Source: Rhizobium sp. Q54 (GTDB taxonomy: Bacteria > Pseudomonadota > Alphaproteobacteria > ATCC43930 > CGMCC-115725). Taken from it: a DNA stretch of 43,652 nucleotides. Every line of letters begins with the position of its first letter. Positions within the stretch are counted from its first letter, which is position 1. Positions 23,911 to 32,612 of the stretch are shown one piece after another. The DNA lies in contig CAMATN010000029.1 in the NCBI GenBank assembly GCA_945861155.1, forward strand, positions 1 to 43,652. The letters are read 5' to 3'. The notes beneath the pieces were generated by a model. It did no database searches and was not told the origin of the DNA. It worked only from the letters and a program-made list of their open reading frames with translations. The translations under genes were made by a program, and so were the position numbers.

Positions 23911-24884
23911 CACGTCGTCATCACGACGTTATTCAGCGGCTCGCCACGGACGAAACGGTCGAGATTGGCCGCGAGGTTGCCCCAGCGCCGGTCGGCGGTA
24001 CCGTCGGTAAACCCCGAGCAATGCGGCGTCATCAGCACGTTCGGCAACTCGTGAAACGGAAACCGCGAGGGGCGCCGGTCGGGATGCTCCGGCGACCAAT
24101 GCCGCCACCAGACATCGAGCGCGGCCCCACCGAGCTTGTTGCCGCGCAACGCCTCATAAAGCGCCTCCTCGTCTACGATCGCGGCGCGGCCGATATTGAT
24201 CAGCAATGCGGTCGGCTTCATCAGCGATAACCGGCTTGCGTCGATCAGTCCCTGGGTTTCCGGCGCGAGCCCGGCCGCGATCAGCAGCACATCGCATTGC
24301 GGCAGCATGCGGTCGAGTTCGGCGAGCGGATAAATCTCCGACGCATCGCCTTTGTCGGCGATCGGGCTGCGGTTGGCGGCGATGACCGTGCAGCCAAAGC
24401 CGACCGCGCGCTTGGCGACCTCGCGGCCGATCCGTCCGTAGCCGAGGATCCCGATGGTCTTGCCCAATGCCTCGCCATGCGCAGATCCGCCGGCCGGTTG
24501 GTGCGCCGCCCACGACCCGCCGCGAAACGCCGTCACCGTATCGACAAGCCTGTGCGTCAGCGCCAGCATCGTCATCAGCACATACTCGGCGATCGCCGGC
24601 TCGTGGCCGAAGACGTTGCACAGCGTGATGCCGCGCGGCAATGACGGCAGGTCGAGCATGTCGACGCCGGCCGTCGCCGCTTGCAGCAGCCGGAGGCGAG
24701 GCGCCTCGGGGAAATCGGACCGCCAGATGTGGCCGACGACGATTTCGGCCTCGGCCAATGCCGGGATCAGCCGCTGCATGTCGGTCAGTTCGGCCAGGAG
24801 GGTCGGATCGAGCTTTTCCGTCATCTTTCCGAGGATGCGCGGCGCCACACGCGCGGCCAGCCCGCCGAGAAACAGGGTTTTCAT
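23910..24884 (-). CDS. D-isomer-specific 2-hydroxyacid dehydrogenase, paralog A
   Basis: A 324-residue NAD(P)-dependent dehydrogenase of the D-2-hydroxyacid family (glyoxylate/hydroxypyruvate reductase-like). The Rossmann motif is LGYGRIGREVA, the catalytic Arg is in LINIGRAAIVDEEAL, the Glu lies in the following segment, and the His is in MTPHCSGFTDG. I chose the start at MKTLFLGG (24884), because residues from an upstream in-frame ATG are encoded by a palindromic repeat. It is a tandem paralog of the next gene on the strand: both end in a ...RGEPL.N.V.TT tail and both have a PxFxPFHELPNV-like segment. The acid it oxidises or reduces is unknown. Confidence 0.9.
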   Translation of the reverse strand: MKTLFLGGLAARVAPRILGKMTEKLDPTLLAELTDMQRLIPALAEAEIVVGHIWRSDFPEAPRLRLLQAATAGVDMLDLPSLPRGITLCNVFGHEPAIAEYVLMTMLALTHRLVDTVTAFRGGSWAAHQPAGGSAHGEALGKTIGILGYGRIGREVAKRAVGFGCTVIAANRSPIADKGDASEIYPLAELDRMLPQCDVLLIAAGLAPETQGLIDASRLSLMKPTALLINIGRAAIVDEEALYEALRGNKLGGAALDVWWRHWSPEHPDRRPSRFPFHELPNVLMTPHCSGFTDGTADRRWGNLAANLDRFVRGEPLNNVVMTT

Positions 24885-24904
24885 GTCGTTCACGCCTTTC
24901 CATC

Positions 24905-24993
24905 CGTCATGGCCGGGCTTGACCCGGCCATCCACGCCGTCAGACGGAACATTCCGCCGCGCGTGGATGCCCGGATCAAGTCCGGGCATGACG
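24905..24993. repeat. 89-bp REP-like palindrome between dehydrogenase paralogs
   Basis: Arms of 33 bp (24905-24937 and 24961-24993) are inverted copies with a few mismatches. Their core (cgtcatg, ccggg, cttga or atcaag, ccggcatccacg) is a type of palindrome very common between genes in alphaproteobacteria. It lies in the 168-bp gap upstream of paralog A, so it may separate its expression from that of paralog B. Confidence 0.8.
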
Positions 24994-25052
24994 ATCTTGG
25001 GGTTGAAGCTTTGTACAGGCTATCGGGGGTCCGCTTTTGTCGGGGCGAGATC

Positions 25053-26030
25053 TCAGGTCGTCGTGACGATATTGATCAGCGGCTCGCCGCGCGCGAAACG
25101 GTTGATGTTGTCGGCGATCTCGTCCCAGCGGCGGCGTACCATGCCGCTCGTCCATCCGGAATTGTGCGGCGTCACGATGACGTTGGGCAGCTCGTGGAAC
25201 GGGTGGCGGGAGCCGCGCCGTTGGGGCTCGGCCGGGGTCGGGTATTGCCACCAGACGTCGAGCGCGGCGCCACCGATGGTGCCGTCGCGCAACGCGGCGT
25301 AGACGGCGTCCTCGTCGATGACCTGGCCGCGCGCGATGTTGATCAGGAACGCGCTCGGTTTCATCAGGGCGAGGCGGCGCGAATCGATCAGCCCGGTCGT
25401 TTCGGGACCGAGCGCGGTGCACAACGCCACAGTGTCGCACTCCGGCAGCATCCGGTCGAGTTCGCCGAGCGGGAAGACGCGCTCGACTCCCGGCTCGGGC
25501 TCGCGGGCGCTGCGGTTGGCGGCGAGGATACGGCAGCCGAACGGCGCGGCCCGGCGCGCCACCTCGCGCCCAACCCGTCCATAGCCGACGATGCCGAGCG
25601 TCGACCCGCGCACCTCGCCATGCGGCGCGCCGCTCTCGACCCAGCTGGTGCGCCACGAGCCATGCTCGCGGAAGTCGCCGGCAATCTCAAAGAGGCGATG
25701 ATGCAGCGCGAGCCACGTCATGATGATGTACTCGGCGATCGCGGTCTCGTGGCCGAACGCGTTGCACACCGCGGCGCCGCGCGGCAGGGCGGCGAGGTCG
25801 AACAGCTCGACGCCGGTCGCCACGGACTGCACCAGCCGCACCCGCGGCGCCGGCGGATACTCGGCGCCCCAGTGATTGCTGACCAGGATGTCGGCATCGG
25901 CCGCCAGCTCGGGCGAGCGGAACAGGTCTTGCGGGTCGGGCAGGATCACGGTGTCGAGGCCGGGCGGCAGCTCGTCGCGGATGCCGACCTGCGTATCGGC
26001 CGCGACGTTGCCGAGGAATAAAGCCTTCAT
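25053..26030 (-). CDS. D-isomer-specific 2-hydroxyacid dehydrogenase, paralog B
   Basis: A 325-residue enzyme of the same family as paralog A. The Rossmann motif is VGYGRVGREVA, the Arg is in LINIARGQVIDEDAV, and the His is in VTPHNSGWTSG. The start at MKALFLGN (26030) overlaps the stop of the enolase-superfamily gene by 4 bp (ATGA), so the two are translationally coupled and should act in one pathway: a dehydratase giving a 2-keto acid, then reduction by this enzyme, is one possible order. That order is inference. Confidence 0.9.
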   Translation of the reverse strand: MKALFLGNVAADTQVGIRDELPPGLDTVILPDPQDLFRSPELAADADILVSNHWGAEYPPAPRVRLVQSVATGVELFDLAALPRGAAVCNAFGHETAIAEYIIMTWLALHHRLFEIAGDFREHGSWRTSWVESGAPHGEVRGSTLGIVGYGRVGREVARRAAPFGCRILAANRSAREPEPGVERVFPLGELDRMLPECDTVALCTALGPETTGLIDSRRLALMKPSAFLINIARGQVIDEDAVYAALRDGTIGGAALDVWWQYPTPAEPQRRGSRHPFHELPNVIVTPHNSGWTSGMVRRRWDEIADNINRFARGEPLINIVTTT

Positions 26031-27202
26031 CGGGGCACCGTGTGTTTGGCCAGAAAATCCTCGCGCATTGTGATGCCGAGGCCGGGACGGTCGGGGACCG
26101 CGATCATGCCGTCCTCGACCGGAAACGATTCTTCGACGAGGTCGTGCAGCAGCGGGTTGGCGCCGAGCGAATATTCGACGATGAACCCGGCCGGCGAGGC
26201 CGCCGCGACATGCAGCCCGGCGGCGAAGGCCGGCGCGCCGGCCCACAGATGCGGCGCCAGCTTCAGGTTGAAGGCGCTGGCGATCGCCGAGATGCGCATC
26301 GCCTCGGTGATGCCACCGCAGATCGCCAGATCGGGCTGCATGATGTCGACCGCGCCCAGCACCGCGAGGTCGCGGAAATCGTGCCGGGTGAACTCGCTCT
26401 CGCCCGACGCGATCGGGATGTCGGTCGTGGCGCGCACCTGGGCCTGGCCCGGTTTGTCGTCGGCCGTCACCGGTTCCTCGAACCAGGCGAGGTTGCAATC
26501 CTCGACAAGGCGGCAGAAGCGCTTCGCCTCGGCGACCGACATCGTGCCATGCGCGTCGCACATCAAACCGATCTCGGGCCCCAGCGCCTCGCGTGCCGCG
26601 TGCACGCGGGTTGCCGAGTGGCGCGGGTCGCCGTCGATGATGCCGACCCGCATCTTGACCGCGCCGAACCCGCCCGAGGCGACATAGCCCAATAACTGCT
26701 CGCCGATCTTGTCCGGCCCGGCCCAGCCGCCCGAGGCATAGGCCGGCATCTTCTCGGCCCGCCGCCCGCCGAGCAGCCGCCACACCGGCACGCCGAGCGA
26801 TTTTCCCGCTATGTCCCACAGCGCGCAGTCGATGCCGCTGATCGCCGACACGGTGATGCCGCGCCGTCCGAGCACCGGAAAGACGCGGCCCTCGCGCAAC
26901 GCGTAATGGCCGCGGCTGCCGTTGTAGAGCGTTTCCCACAGGCGGGTGATGTCGCGCGGATCTTCGCCCTTGAGGAGCGGCGCGAACTCGTCGTTGATCA
27001 TCGAGGTCAGCGCCTGGTTCTGCGCCATGCCGCCGACCTGCGCCTTGGCTTCGCCCCAGCCGGTCAGGCCGCAGGCGGTGTCGATGCGCACGAGGGTCCC
27101 GTCGAACGACAAGGTGCGGCCGAAATCGCTGACATGCTGCCGCTCATGCGGGATCGGGATATGCACCCAATACGCCTCGACCGATGTGATTTTCACAGCC
27201 AC
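26027..27202 (-). CDS. mandelate racemase/muconate-lactonizing family enzyme (enolase superfamily)
   Basis: A 391-residue TIM-barrel enzyme. The N-terminal capping domain is followed by the barrel with the second-strand motif GAVKMRVG (a Lys-x-Arg form of the usual Lys-x-Lys). The metal ligands are in LMCDAHGT (Asp), WFEEPV (Glu) and IASGESE (Glu). A late His lies in LAPHLW and fits a dehydratase-type general acid. Likely an acid-sugar dehydratase or racemase. The start is a GTG at 27202 with GGGAGA just upstream. It is probably the first gene of an operon with paralog B. Confidence 0.88.
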   Translation of the reverse strand: MAVKITSVEAYWVHIPIPHERQHVSDFGRTLSFDGTLVRIDTACGLTGWGEAKAQVGGMAQNQALTSMINDEFAPLLKGEDPRDITRLWETLYNGSRGHYALREGRVFPVLGRRGITVSAISGIDCALWDIAGKSLGVPVWRLLGGRRAEKMPAYASGGWAGPDKIGEQLLGYVASGGFGAVKMRVGIIDGDPRHSATRVHAAREALGPEIGLMCDAHGTMSVAEAKRFCRLVEDCNLAWFEEPVTADDKPGQAQVRATTDIPIASGESEFTRHDFRDLAVLGAVDIMQPDLAICGGITEAMRISAIASAFNLKLAPHLWAGAPAFAAGLHVAAASPAGFIVEYSLGANPLLHDLVEESFPVEDGMIAVPDRPGLGITMREDFLAKHTVPR

Positions 27203-27218
27203 ACTTCTCCCCAGCCGA

Positions 27219-27533
27219 TCAATATCCCTTGCGCAAGAGCGCTTCGGCGAGCTCTTTGTATCCCTCGGACATTGCCAGTTCGATCGTGGCGTGGCGCCAG
27301 TCCAGCAATAAGCGTCGCGCGACCCGCTCGTCGCAGCCGAGCTCGGCCGCCGTCGCCTTGATCGCCCCCAGGTCTCCCACCATTCCCGACGCCATCAGCA
27401 GCGTCAGCTTCGGGGAGTTTAACCGGAAGCCTTGCCGCGCCATGATCGGGCGCAGCTGGCGCGCGCCGCGCAACGTCAATCGGATCGTGATTTTATTGGC
27501 AGACCCGCGACCTCGACGATCCGTGTCGCCCAC
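27219..27533 (-). CDS. small hypothetical protein
   Basis: A 104-residue basic, Leu/Arg-rich protein that I do not recognise. The C-terminal half (AAELGCDERVARRLLLDW onward) is predicted helical and could be a small DNA- or protein-binding domain. The start used is GTG at 27533; no clear Shine-Dalgarno is seen and an internal ATG at 27443 is possible. It lies 50 bp downstream of the DUF433 gene and 16 bp upstream of the enolase-superfamily gene on the same strand. It occupies the place where a toxin often follows a DUF433 antitoxin, but it does not look like a PIN-type nuclease: the usual N-terminal acidic motif is absent. Confidence 0.5.
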   Translation of the reverse strand: MGDTDRRGRGSANKITIRLTLRGARQLRPIMARQGFRLNSPKLTLLMASGMVGDLGAIKATAAELGCDERVARRLLLDWRHATIELAMSEGYKELAEALLRKGY

Positions 27534-27583
27534 CGCCGCCGCGCGAACAGCATTAATCCGGGCCTATCGGCCTACTTGGCGGG

Positions 27584-27844
27584 TTAAGCCGGAATGACTT
27601 CCTCGCGCGTCAGCCATGCCGCGTAGGCCAGCGCCTGGCGAATATCCTCCCGCTCCAGGTAGGGATAGTCGCGCAGGATTTCGTCCCAGCAGACGCCTTC
27701 GGCAACCAGCGTCACGATCATCCCTACCGTTACCCGCATGCCGCGGATACAGGCGCGGCCTCCCATTTTATCCCGCTCAAACGTGATGCGATCGAGGCTC
27801 AGCCCTCCCGGACGCGCATCTCGTACAGCCCTCACCTCGGCCAT
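27584..27844 (-). CDS. DUF433 protein, VapB45-like antitoxin
   Basis: An 86-residue protein. The DUF433 core covers residues about 15-85, with DRITFERDKMGGRACIRGMRV, then a helix-turn-helix-like segment (WDEILRDYPYLEREDIRQAL) ending in an AYAAW helix. Members are antitoxins of VapBC-like pairs and bind DNA to repress their own operon. AGGAG lies about 10 bases before the ATG at 27844; the longer reading frame upstream has no such signal. The usual PIN-like DUF5615 toxin does not follow; a 104-residue unknown does. Confidence 0.85.
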   Translation of the reverse strand: MAEVRAVRDARPGGLSLDRITFERDKMGGRACIRGMRVTVGMIVTLVAEGVCWDEILRDYPYLEREDIRQALAYAAWLTREEVIPA

Positions 27845-28105
27845 CTCGCTCACACTCCTCGCATCGCGCGACCGTAGCGTCATTGCCGCCGGGGCGATAG
27901 CCCGGAGCTTGCCGGTGTTTCCACTCCGGTGCATTGAGTCGATTGGGCCGGCATGCGTGCCGCACATGACCGCAGCCCGCGATTTCCGTCGAAAATCGGA
28001 CCGGCGGCGTTGCCGCGCCGGCTCGCTAGGGGTTATCTTGCACGCTATTCAAGCCGCCTTGAGCGCGGCCGGAGACTGCCGGTCCGAAAAGAGGAGTTCC
28101 GCGTA

Positions 28106-29722
28106 ATGCCCAGTGACGTGCAGGGTGCGATCGCCAACGCCCCGAAGCCGGAAGCGCTATACGGCAAATTGGAAGACCGCATCCTGGCGCGCGACCAGAA
28201 GGGCGCGAGCGAAGTCTATTACGATCTGGTGCGGCAACGCCGGCCGATCACCGAGATCGTCGCCGAGGGGGTGCGCATCCACGCGCCTTATACGCACGTG
28301 CCCTATCACGAGCGGATCGACGACGGCTACGTCAACTTCGTCAATAACGACCATTGCCTGCTGTCGGCCCGCGCCGCGGTCAACCTGGCGCGGCTGGTGC
28401 CCGAGGATTGCGCCGCGCTGCCGCTGGCGCAGACGATCTGGTACATCCCGACCGGGCTCGACATCTGGAACCAGAAGATCCTGAAGGCGCCCGGCCATTA
28501 CGCGCGCGCCCCGGGCTGGTCGATGCCGCCGGGTCCGCCGCCGATGCCGGAGATCGCATGGCCCGACCAGCAGCCGCTGCATCTCGACGGCCCGTTGCAG
28601 GAGCGCCTCGACCACTGGATGACGCTGGTCCATCGCGGCAACGTGCTCGATGCCTACCGCGTGTTTCTCGGCCTGATGGCGAACCCGTCCGAGCGCAAGG
28701 CGGTGCTGGCGCAATTGCTCCACGCCGGGCTGATGGATGTGCAGGACCGGGCGCTTTACAACCGCTCCTACACGACCGGGCACAAGGCGTTCCGTGCCCG
28801 CGCCACGGTCGAGCTCGGCAATCTGCTCGGCTGGGACAACGCGCACGATGTCGTCTATGCCGGGGCGCTCGACATCGCGGTGGGCCCGCGCTGGTATTCG
28901 ACCTATGAGATGGCCTGCAACGTCGTCAAAATCTTCCTCGAAAAGCAGGCGGTGTCGGCGGTCCCCTATGGCGGTGCGTCCGAACAGGAGCTGGCGATCC
29001 TCGCCGGCAACAAGGAACCGCTGAGCCGCGACGAAGCCCGCGCGCTCGAAAAGGCGCTGATCCGCGAGCCCGAGCCCGGCTTCCTCGAATTGCTGTCGAA
29101 ATATCTCCACGCCGGCAAGAGCCCGCGCCGCATCCTCGACGCGTTTCAGGCCGCCTCGGCGCAAATCATCCTGGAAACCACGGGCGCCAACAATTTCTCG
29201 TTGCCGCAGCATTGTTTCGAGTACTTGAACTCGCTGACTTGGTTCTACGACAATTTCGAGCACAAGCAGCAGATCAAGCTGCTTTACCTGGCGGCCTCGT
29301 ATTTGAACCGCGCCGCCTGGCACCAGAAGGGCATCGGCGACGCCGCGCCCATTGAGATCCGCGCCGCCAGCGGGGCGGACCGGCTCGCGCCCGAACAGAT
29401 GCTCGACCGGCTCGACGCCGCGGTGCTGGCGCTCAACGGGCCGGACAGCGTCGCCTGGACCCAGGCCTATATCGAGAGCGGCGCCGACCGCAAACCGCTG
29501 GTGCAGCGGCTCGCGTTGCTCGCGTGCCGCATGGGTAACGACCCGCACAACCAGGAGATCGGCCAGGTCCTCCTTGAGGATTACGGCAAGAACCAGGGCC
29601 ATGACCGCGACCGGCTGCTGCTGGCCTGCGCCCACCACACCGCGGTGCACCGCAAATACGGCAACCCGCTCGATTGCGCTCAGCGCTTTGGCGCCGCGCT
29701 GGAGATCGCCCGGCTCCAGTAG
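28106..29722 (+). CDS. uncharacterised 538-residue protein
   Basis: I do not recognise the family. The protein is soluble, with no signal peptide or membrane segments, and is rich in His, Trp and Tyr in the N-terminal third (HAPYTHVPYHERID, VNNDHC, WYIPTGLDIW). The middle and C-terminal parts look all-helical, with conserved-looking VPYGGASEQEL, NNFSLPQHCFEYLNSL and LLLACAHHTAVHRKYG. Clusters such as CAHHTAVH and the two HxxYH-like groups could bind metal or haem. The overall helical layout and His-rich segments recall questin-oxidase-like (DUF4243) proteins, but I cannot confirm that. GAGGAG lies 10 bases before the ATG at 28106. It stands alone between divergent and convergent neighbours. 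Confidence 0.8.
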   Translation: MPSDVQGAIANAPKPEALYGKLEDRILARDQKGASEVYYDLVRQRRPITEIVAEGVRIHAPYTHVPYHERIDDGYVNFVNNDHCLLSARAAVNLARLVPEDCAALPLAQTIWYIPTGLDIWNQKILKAPGHYARAPGWSMPPGPPPMPEIAWPDQQPLHLDGPLQERLDHWMTLVHRGNVLDAYRVFLGLMANPSERKAVLAQLLHAGLMDVQDRALYNRSYTTGHKAFRARATVELGNLLGWDNAHDVVYAGALDIAVGPRWYSTYEMACNVVKIFLEKQAVSAVPYGGASEQELAILAGNKEPLSRDEARALEKALIREPEPGFLELLSKYLHAGKSPRRILDAFQAASAQIILETTGANNFSLPQHCFEYLNSLTWFYDNFEHKQQIKLLYLAASYLNRAAWHQKGIGDAAPIEIRAASGADRLAPEQMLDRLDAAVLALNGPDSVAWTQAYIESGADRKPLVQRLALLACRMGNDPHNQEIGQVLLEDYGKNQGHDRDRLLLACAHHTAVHRKYGNPLDCAQRFGAALEIARLQ

Positions 29723-29738
29723 GGTCCGGCTGCAGTAG

Positions 29739-29760
29739 GCCCGGCTCCTCGGGGCCGGGC
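29739..29760. terminator. hairpin between convergent genes
   Basis: gcccggc (29739-29745) pairs with gccgggc (29754-29760) over an eight-base loop. It lies just after the 538-residue gene stop and before the stop of the convergent synthetase gene. No U-run follows, so the role as a terminator is uncertain. Several short cccggctcc-like copies surround it. Confidence 0.35.
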
Positions 29761-29819
29761 TCCTCGCGCATCAGGGTGTCGCACACCGCGCGGCATGATG
29801 TATGTCAATCGGCGGCCGG

Positions 29820-32522
29820 TCAGCGTCGGTCGAACGGCTTGCGCACGCGGACGAGGCTCGGGTCCGCCGGGTCGGGTGACACCGCGAAGCCGAGCTCGCG
29901 GCACATCGCCAGCATCGGCGCGTCCTCGCGCAATACCTCGCCGACCAGTTCGCCGATGCCGAATTGCCGGGCGATGTCGATCAGCCGGTTCATCAGCAGA
30001 TAGCCAACGCCGCGGCCCTTCCAGTCGCTGCGCACCGCGATCGCGTATTCGGCCGCCAGCCGGTCGGGATCGGCGAAGTAGCGCACGATGCCGAGCACAG
30101 TGCTGTCGTGCAGCGCCACCAGCGCCATCTCGCGGTCGTAGTCGATCTGGGTCAGCCGCGCCGCGAGGGCGTGCGACAGGCCGTGCACCGGCGCGAAGAA
30201 GCGCAGCCGCAGATCCTCCGGCGTCATATGAGCGGCGAGGTCCTGCAGCAGCCTCTCGTCTTCCGGCTGCACCGGCCGCAAATCCAGTTCGGTGCCGTCG
30301 CGCAGCCGCGCGCTGCTCGCGAGCTCTTTCGGATAGGGCGCGATGGCAAGCCGCGCCGCGCCCGGTGCTCTGGCCGGCGCGACGCGGATGCGCGCGTCGA
30401 GGGCGATGACCCCGGCGGAGTCGGCGAGCAGCGGGTTGATGTCAAGCTCGCGGATCTCGGGATGCTCGGCGGCGAGCTGACCGATGCGGATCAGCAATTC
30501 GGCGATCGCGTCGGTCGCCGCCGGCGGCTTGTCGCGGTACCCCTGCAACAGCCGCCACACCCGGGTGCGCGTCATCTGGGCGCGCGCCAGCAGCAGATTG
30601 AGCGGCGGCAGGCCGATCGCGCTGTCGTCGATGATCTCGACCGCGGTGCCGCCCTGGCCAAACACGACAACCGGCCCGAACACCGGGTCCTCGGCGAGCC
30701 CGGCGAGCAGCTCGATCGCATCCGGCCGCCGCGCCATCTGCTGCACCAGGAAGCCGTCGAGCCGTGCCGCGGGCTTCAAATGGCGCACCCGCTCGAACAT
30801 TGCCACCGCCGCGCTACGCACCGCGCCGGCATCGCCGAGGTCGAGCGCGATGCCGCCGACATCGGATTTATGGATGATGTCGGGCGAGCGGATCTTGAGC
30901 GCCACCGGATACCCGATCGCTTCGGCCGCCGCCTCGGCATCCGCTTCGTCCCTGGCGGGGCGCGAGGCGGGCAACGGGATGCGGTAGGCGGTCAGCACGG
31001 CCTCGACCTCCGCCGCATCGAGCCAGGAGTGGCCGGCGGTAAGGGCAGCGGCGATCGCGACGCGCGCCGCCGCGACATCGGGCTCGAACGGGCCAGACTC
31101 GGGGGAATCAGGGCGCGCCGGCGGGGTCTCCATCAGCAGCGCCTGATTGTGCTGATAGCGCACCCGATGCAGGAAGCCGGTCACCGCCTCCTCGGGCGTG
31201 TCGTAGGTCGGGATCCGCGCCGCGTTGAACAGCTTGCGCGCCGCGTCCGCCGATTGCTCGCCGAGCCAGGCGGTGAACAGGTTGCGGCCCCGCCGCGCCG
31301 CTTCCGGGATCGCGGCGACCGCATCGATGACCGCGCGCGCCGCCGCCTCGGGGGCGGCGAGCGCGGTCGGGCAGTTCAGCGAGAGAACCGCGTCGACCCC
31401 ATCATCGGCGAACAGCAGCTCGAGGGCGGCGGCATAGCGCGATCCGGGCGCGTCGCCGATGATGTCGACGGGGTTGCCGCGGCTCCAGGTCGCCGGCAGC
31501 ACCCGGTCGAGCCGCGCCACCGTCTCCGCGGACAGCTCGGCCAGCCGCCCGCCCGCCGCTTCGAGCGCATCGCTCGCCAGGACGCCGGCGCCGCCGCCAT
31601 TGGTCAGGATGGCGAGCCGGTCACCCTTCTGCCCGGCGGTCAGCGCCAGGGTCCCCGCGGCATCGAACAGCTCGGCCATGGTTGCGACCCGCAGCATGCC
31701 GGCGCGGCGGAACGCGGCGTCGTAGACCCGGTCGCTGCCGGCGAGCATGCCGGTATGCGAGGCGGCGGCCCGCGCCCCGGCAGGCGAGCGCCCGGCCTTG
31801 AGGACGAGCACCGGCTTGAGCCGCGCCGCGGCGCGCGCTGCCGACATGAATTTGCGGCCATGCGTGATCCCCTCGACATACAGCAGGATGGCGCGGGTAC
31901 GCGTATCGGCGGCGAGGTAGTCGAGCATGTCGCCGAAATCGACATCGGCCATGTCGCCCAATGAGACGACATGCGAAAACCCGATCGCGCGCGGCGCCGC
32001 CCAGTCGAGCATCGCGGTGATCATCGCACCCGATTGGCTGACGAATGCGACCTCGCCGGGCGGCGGCGCGAGGTGCGAGAAGCCGGCGTCGAGCCCGATC
32101 CCGGGCACCATGATGCCGACACAATTGGGGCCGACGAGGCGCAGCAGATAGGGGCGCGCGGCGTCGAGCGCGGCCTGCTGCAAGGCCCGGCCGTGCTCGC
32201 CCAGCTCGCCAAACCCGGCGGTGATCACGATTGCGGCTCGCGTGCCCGCGGCGCCAAGCTCGGCGATCAGCTGCGGCACCGTCTCGGGCGGTGTCGCAAT
32301 GACCGCGAGGTCGGCCGGGCGCGGCAGGCTCGCGACATCGGGGTAGACCGGCATCCCGTCGAGGCTTTTGAGATGCGGGTTGACGAACAGCAATCGGCCC
32401 CCGAACCCGCCGCGGCGCAGGTTGCGCGCGACAACCGCGCCGACCGAGCCGGGGCGCTCGCTTGCGCCGATCAGCGCGACGGCTTGCGGCCGAAACAGTC
32501 TGTCGAAATTGCGAATGGACAT
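29820..32522 (-). CDS. NDP-forming acyl-CoA synthetase fused to GNAT acetyltransferase (PatZ/Pat-like)
   Basis: A 900-residue protein with the layout of protein lysine acetyltransferases of the PatZ type. Residues 1-140 form a CoA-binding Rossmann fold (ALIGASERPGS); about 145-460 are succinyl-CoA-ligase-like (VSQSGAM; AASHTGMLAG with H256); about 480-715 are an ATP-grasp domain (ALKIRSPDIIHKSDVGG); about 725-900 are a GNAT domain (KGRGVGYLL acetyl-CoA motif). PatZ acetylates and silences acetyl-CoA synthetase. Here the His in SHTG, which carries phosphate in true ADP-forming acetyl-CoA synthetases, is present; I recall that Salmonella Pat has lost it. So the synthetase half may be active. 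It stands alone, transcribed away from the M3 peptidase gene. Confidence 0.88.
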   Translation of the reverse strand: MSIRNFDRLFRPQAVALIGASERPGSVGAVVARNLRRGGFGGRLLFVNPHLKSLDGMPVYPDVASLPRPADLAVIATPPETVPQLIAELGAAGTRAAIVITAGFGELGEHGRALQQAALDAARPYLLRLVGPNCVGIMVPGIGLDAGFSHLAPPPGEVAFVSQSGAMITAMLDWAAPRAIGFSHVVSLGDMADVDFGDMLDYLAADTRTRAILLYVEGITHGRKFMSAARAAARLKPVLVLKAGRSPAGARAAASHTGMLAGSDRVYDAAFRRAGMLRVATMAELFDAAGTLALTAGQKGDRLAILTNGGGAGVLASDALEAAGGRLAELSAETVARLDRVLPATWSRGNPVDIIGDAPGSRYAAALELLFADDGVDAVLSLNCPTALAAPEAAARAVIDAVAAIPEAARRGRNLFTAWLGEQSADAARKLFNAARIPTYDTPEEAVTGFLHRVRYQHNQALLMETPPARPDSPESGPFEPDVAAARVAIAAALTAGHSWLDAAEVEAVLTAYRIPLPASRPARDEADAEAAAEAIGYPVALKIRSPDIIHKSDVGGIALDLGDAGAVRSAAVAMFERVRHLKPAARLDGFLVQQMARRPDAIELLAGLAEDPVFGPVVVFGQGGTAVEIIDDSAIGLPPLNLLLARAQMTRTRVWRLLQGYRDKPPAATDAIAELLIRIGQLAAEHPEIRELDINPLLADSAGVIALDARIRVAPARAPGAARLAIAPYPKELASSARLRDGTELDLRPVQPEDERLLQDLAAHMTPEDLRLRFFAPVHGLSHALAARLTQIDYDREMALVALHDSTVLGIVRYFADPDRLAAEYAIAVRSDWKGRGVGYLLMNRLIDIARQFGIGELVGEVLREDAPMLAMCRELGFAVSPDPADPSLVRVRKPFDRR

Positions 32523-32612
32523 CGGCGCGGTATCCCGTTATGGCGCATCGTGCCTGTTGCGCCGGCGGCGGCGCATTGATCGCGATCAACAGCCTACCCG
32601 GAGAGCGCAGTC

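Noticed and set aside
28157-29650. 497-residue antisense ORF opposite the 538-residue unknown gene
   Set aside because: The sense frame has a GAGGAG site and balanced composition; the antisense frame is Arg/Asp/Val-rich shadow sequence.
29964-31964. 666-residue ORF opposite the PatZ-like gene
   Set aside because: The minus-strand frame shows four continuous domains; the plus-strand frame is a shadow.
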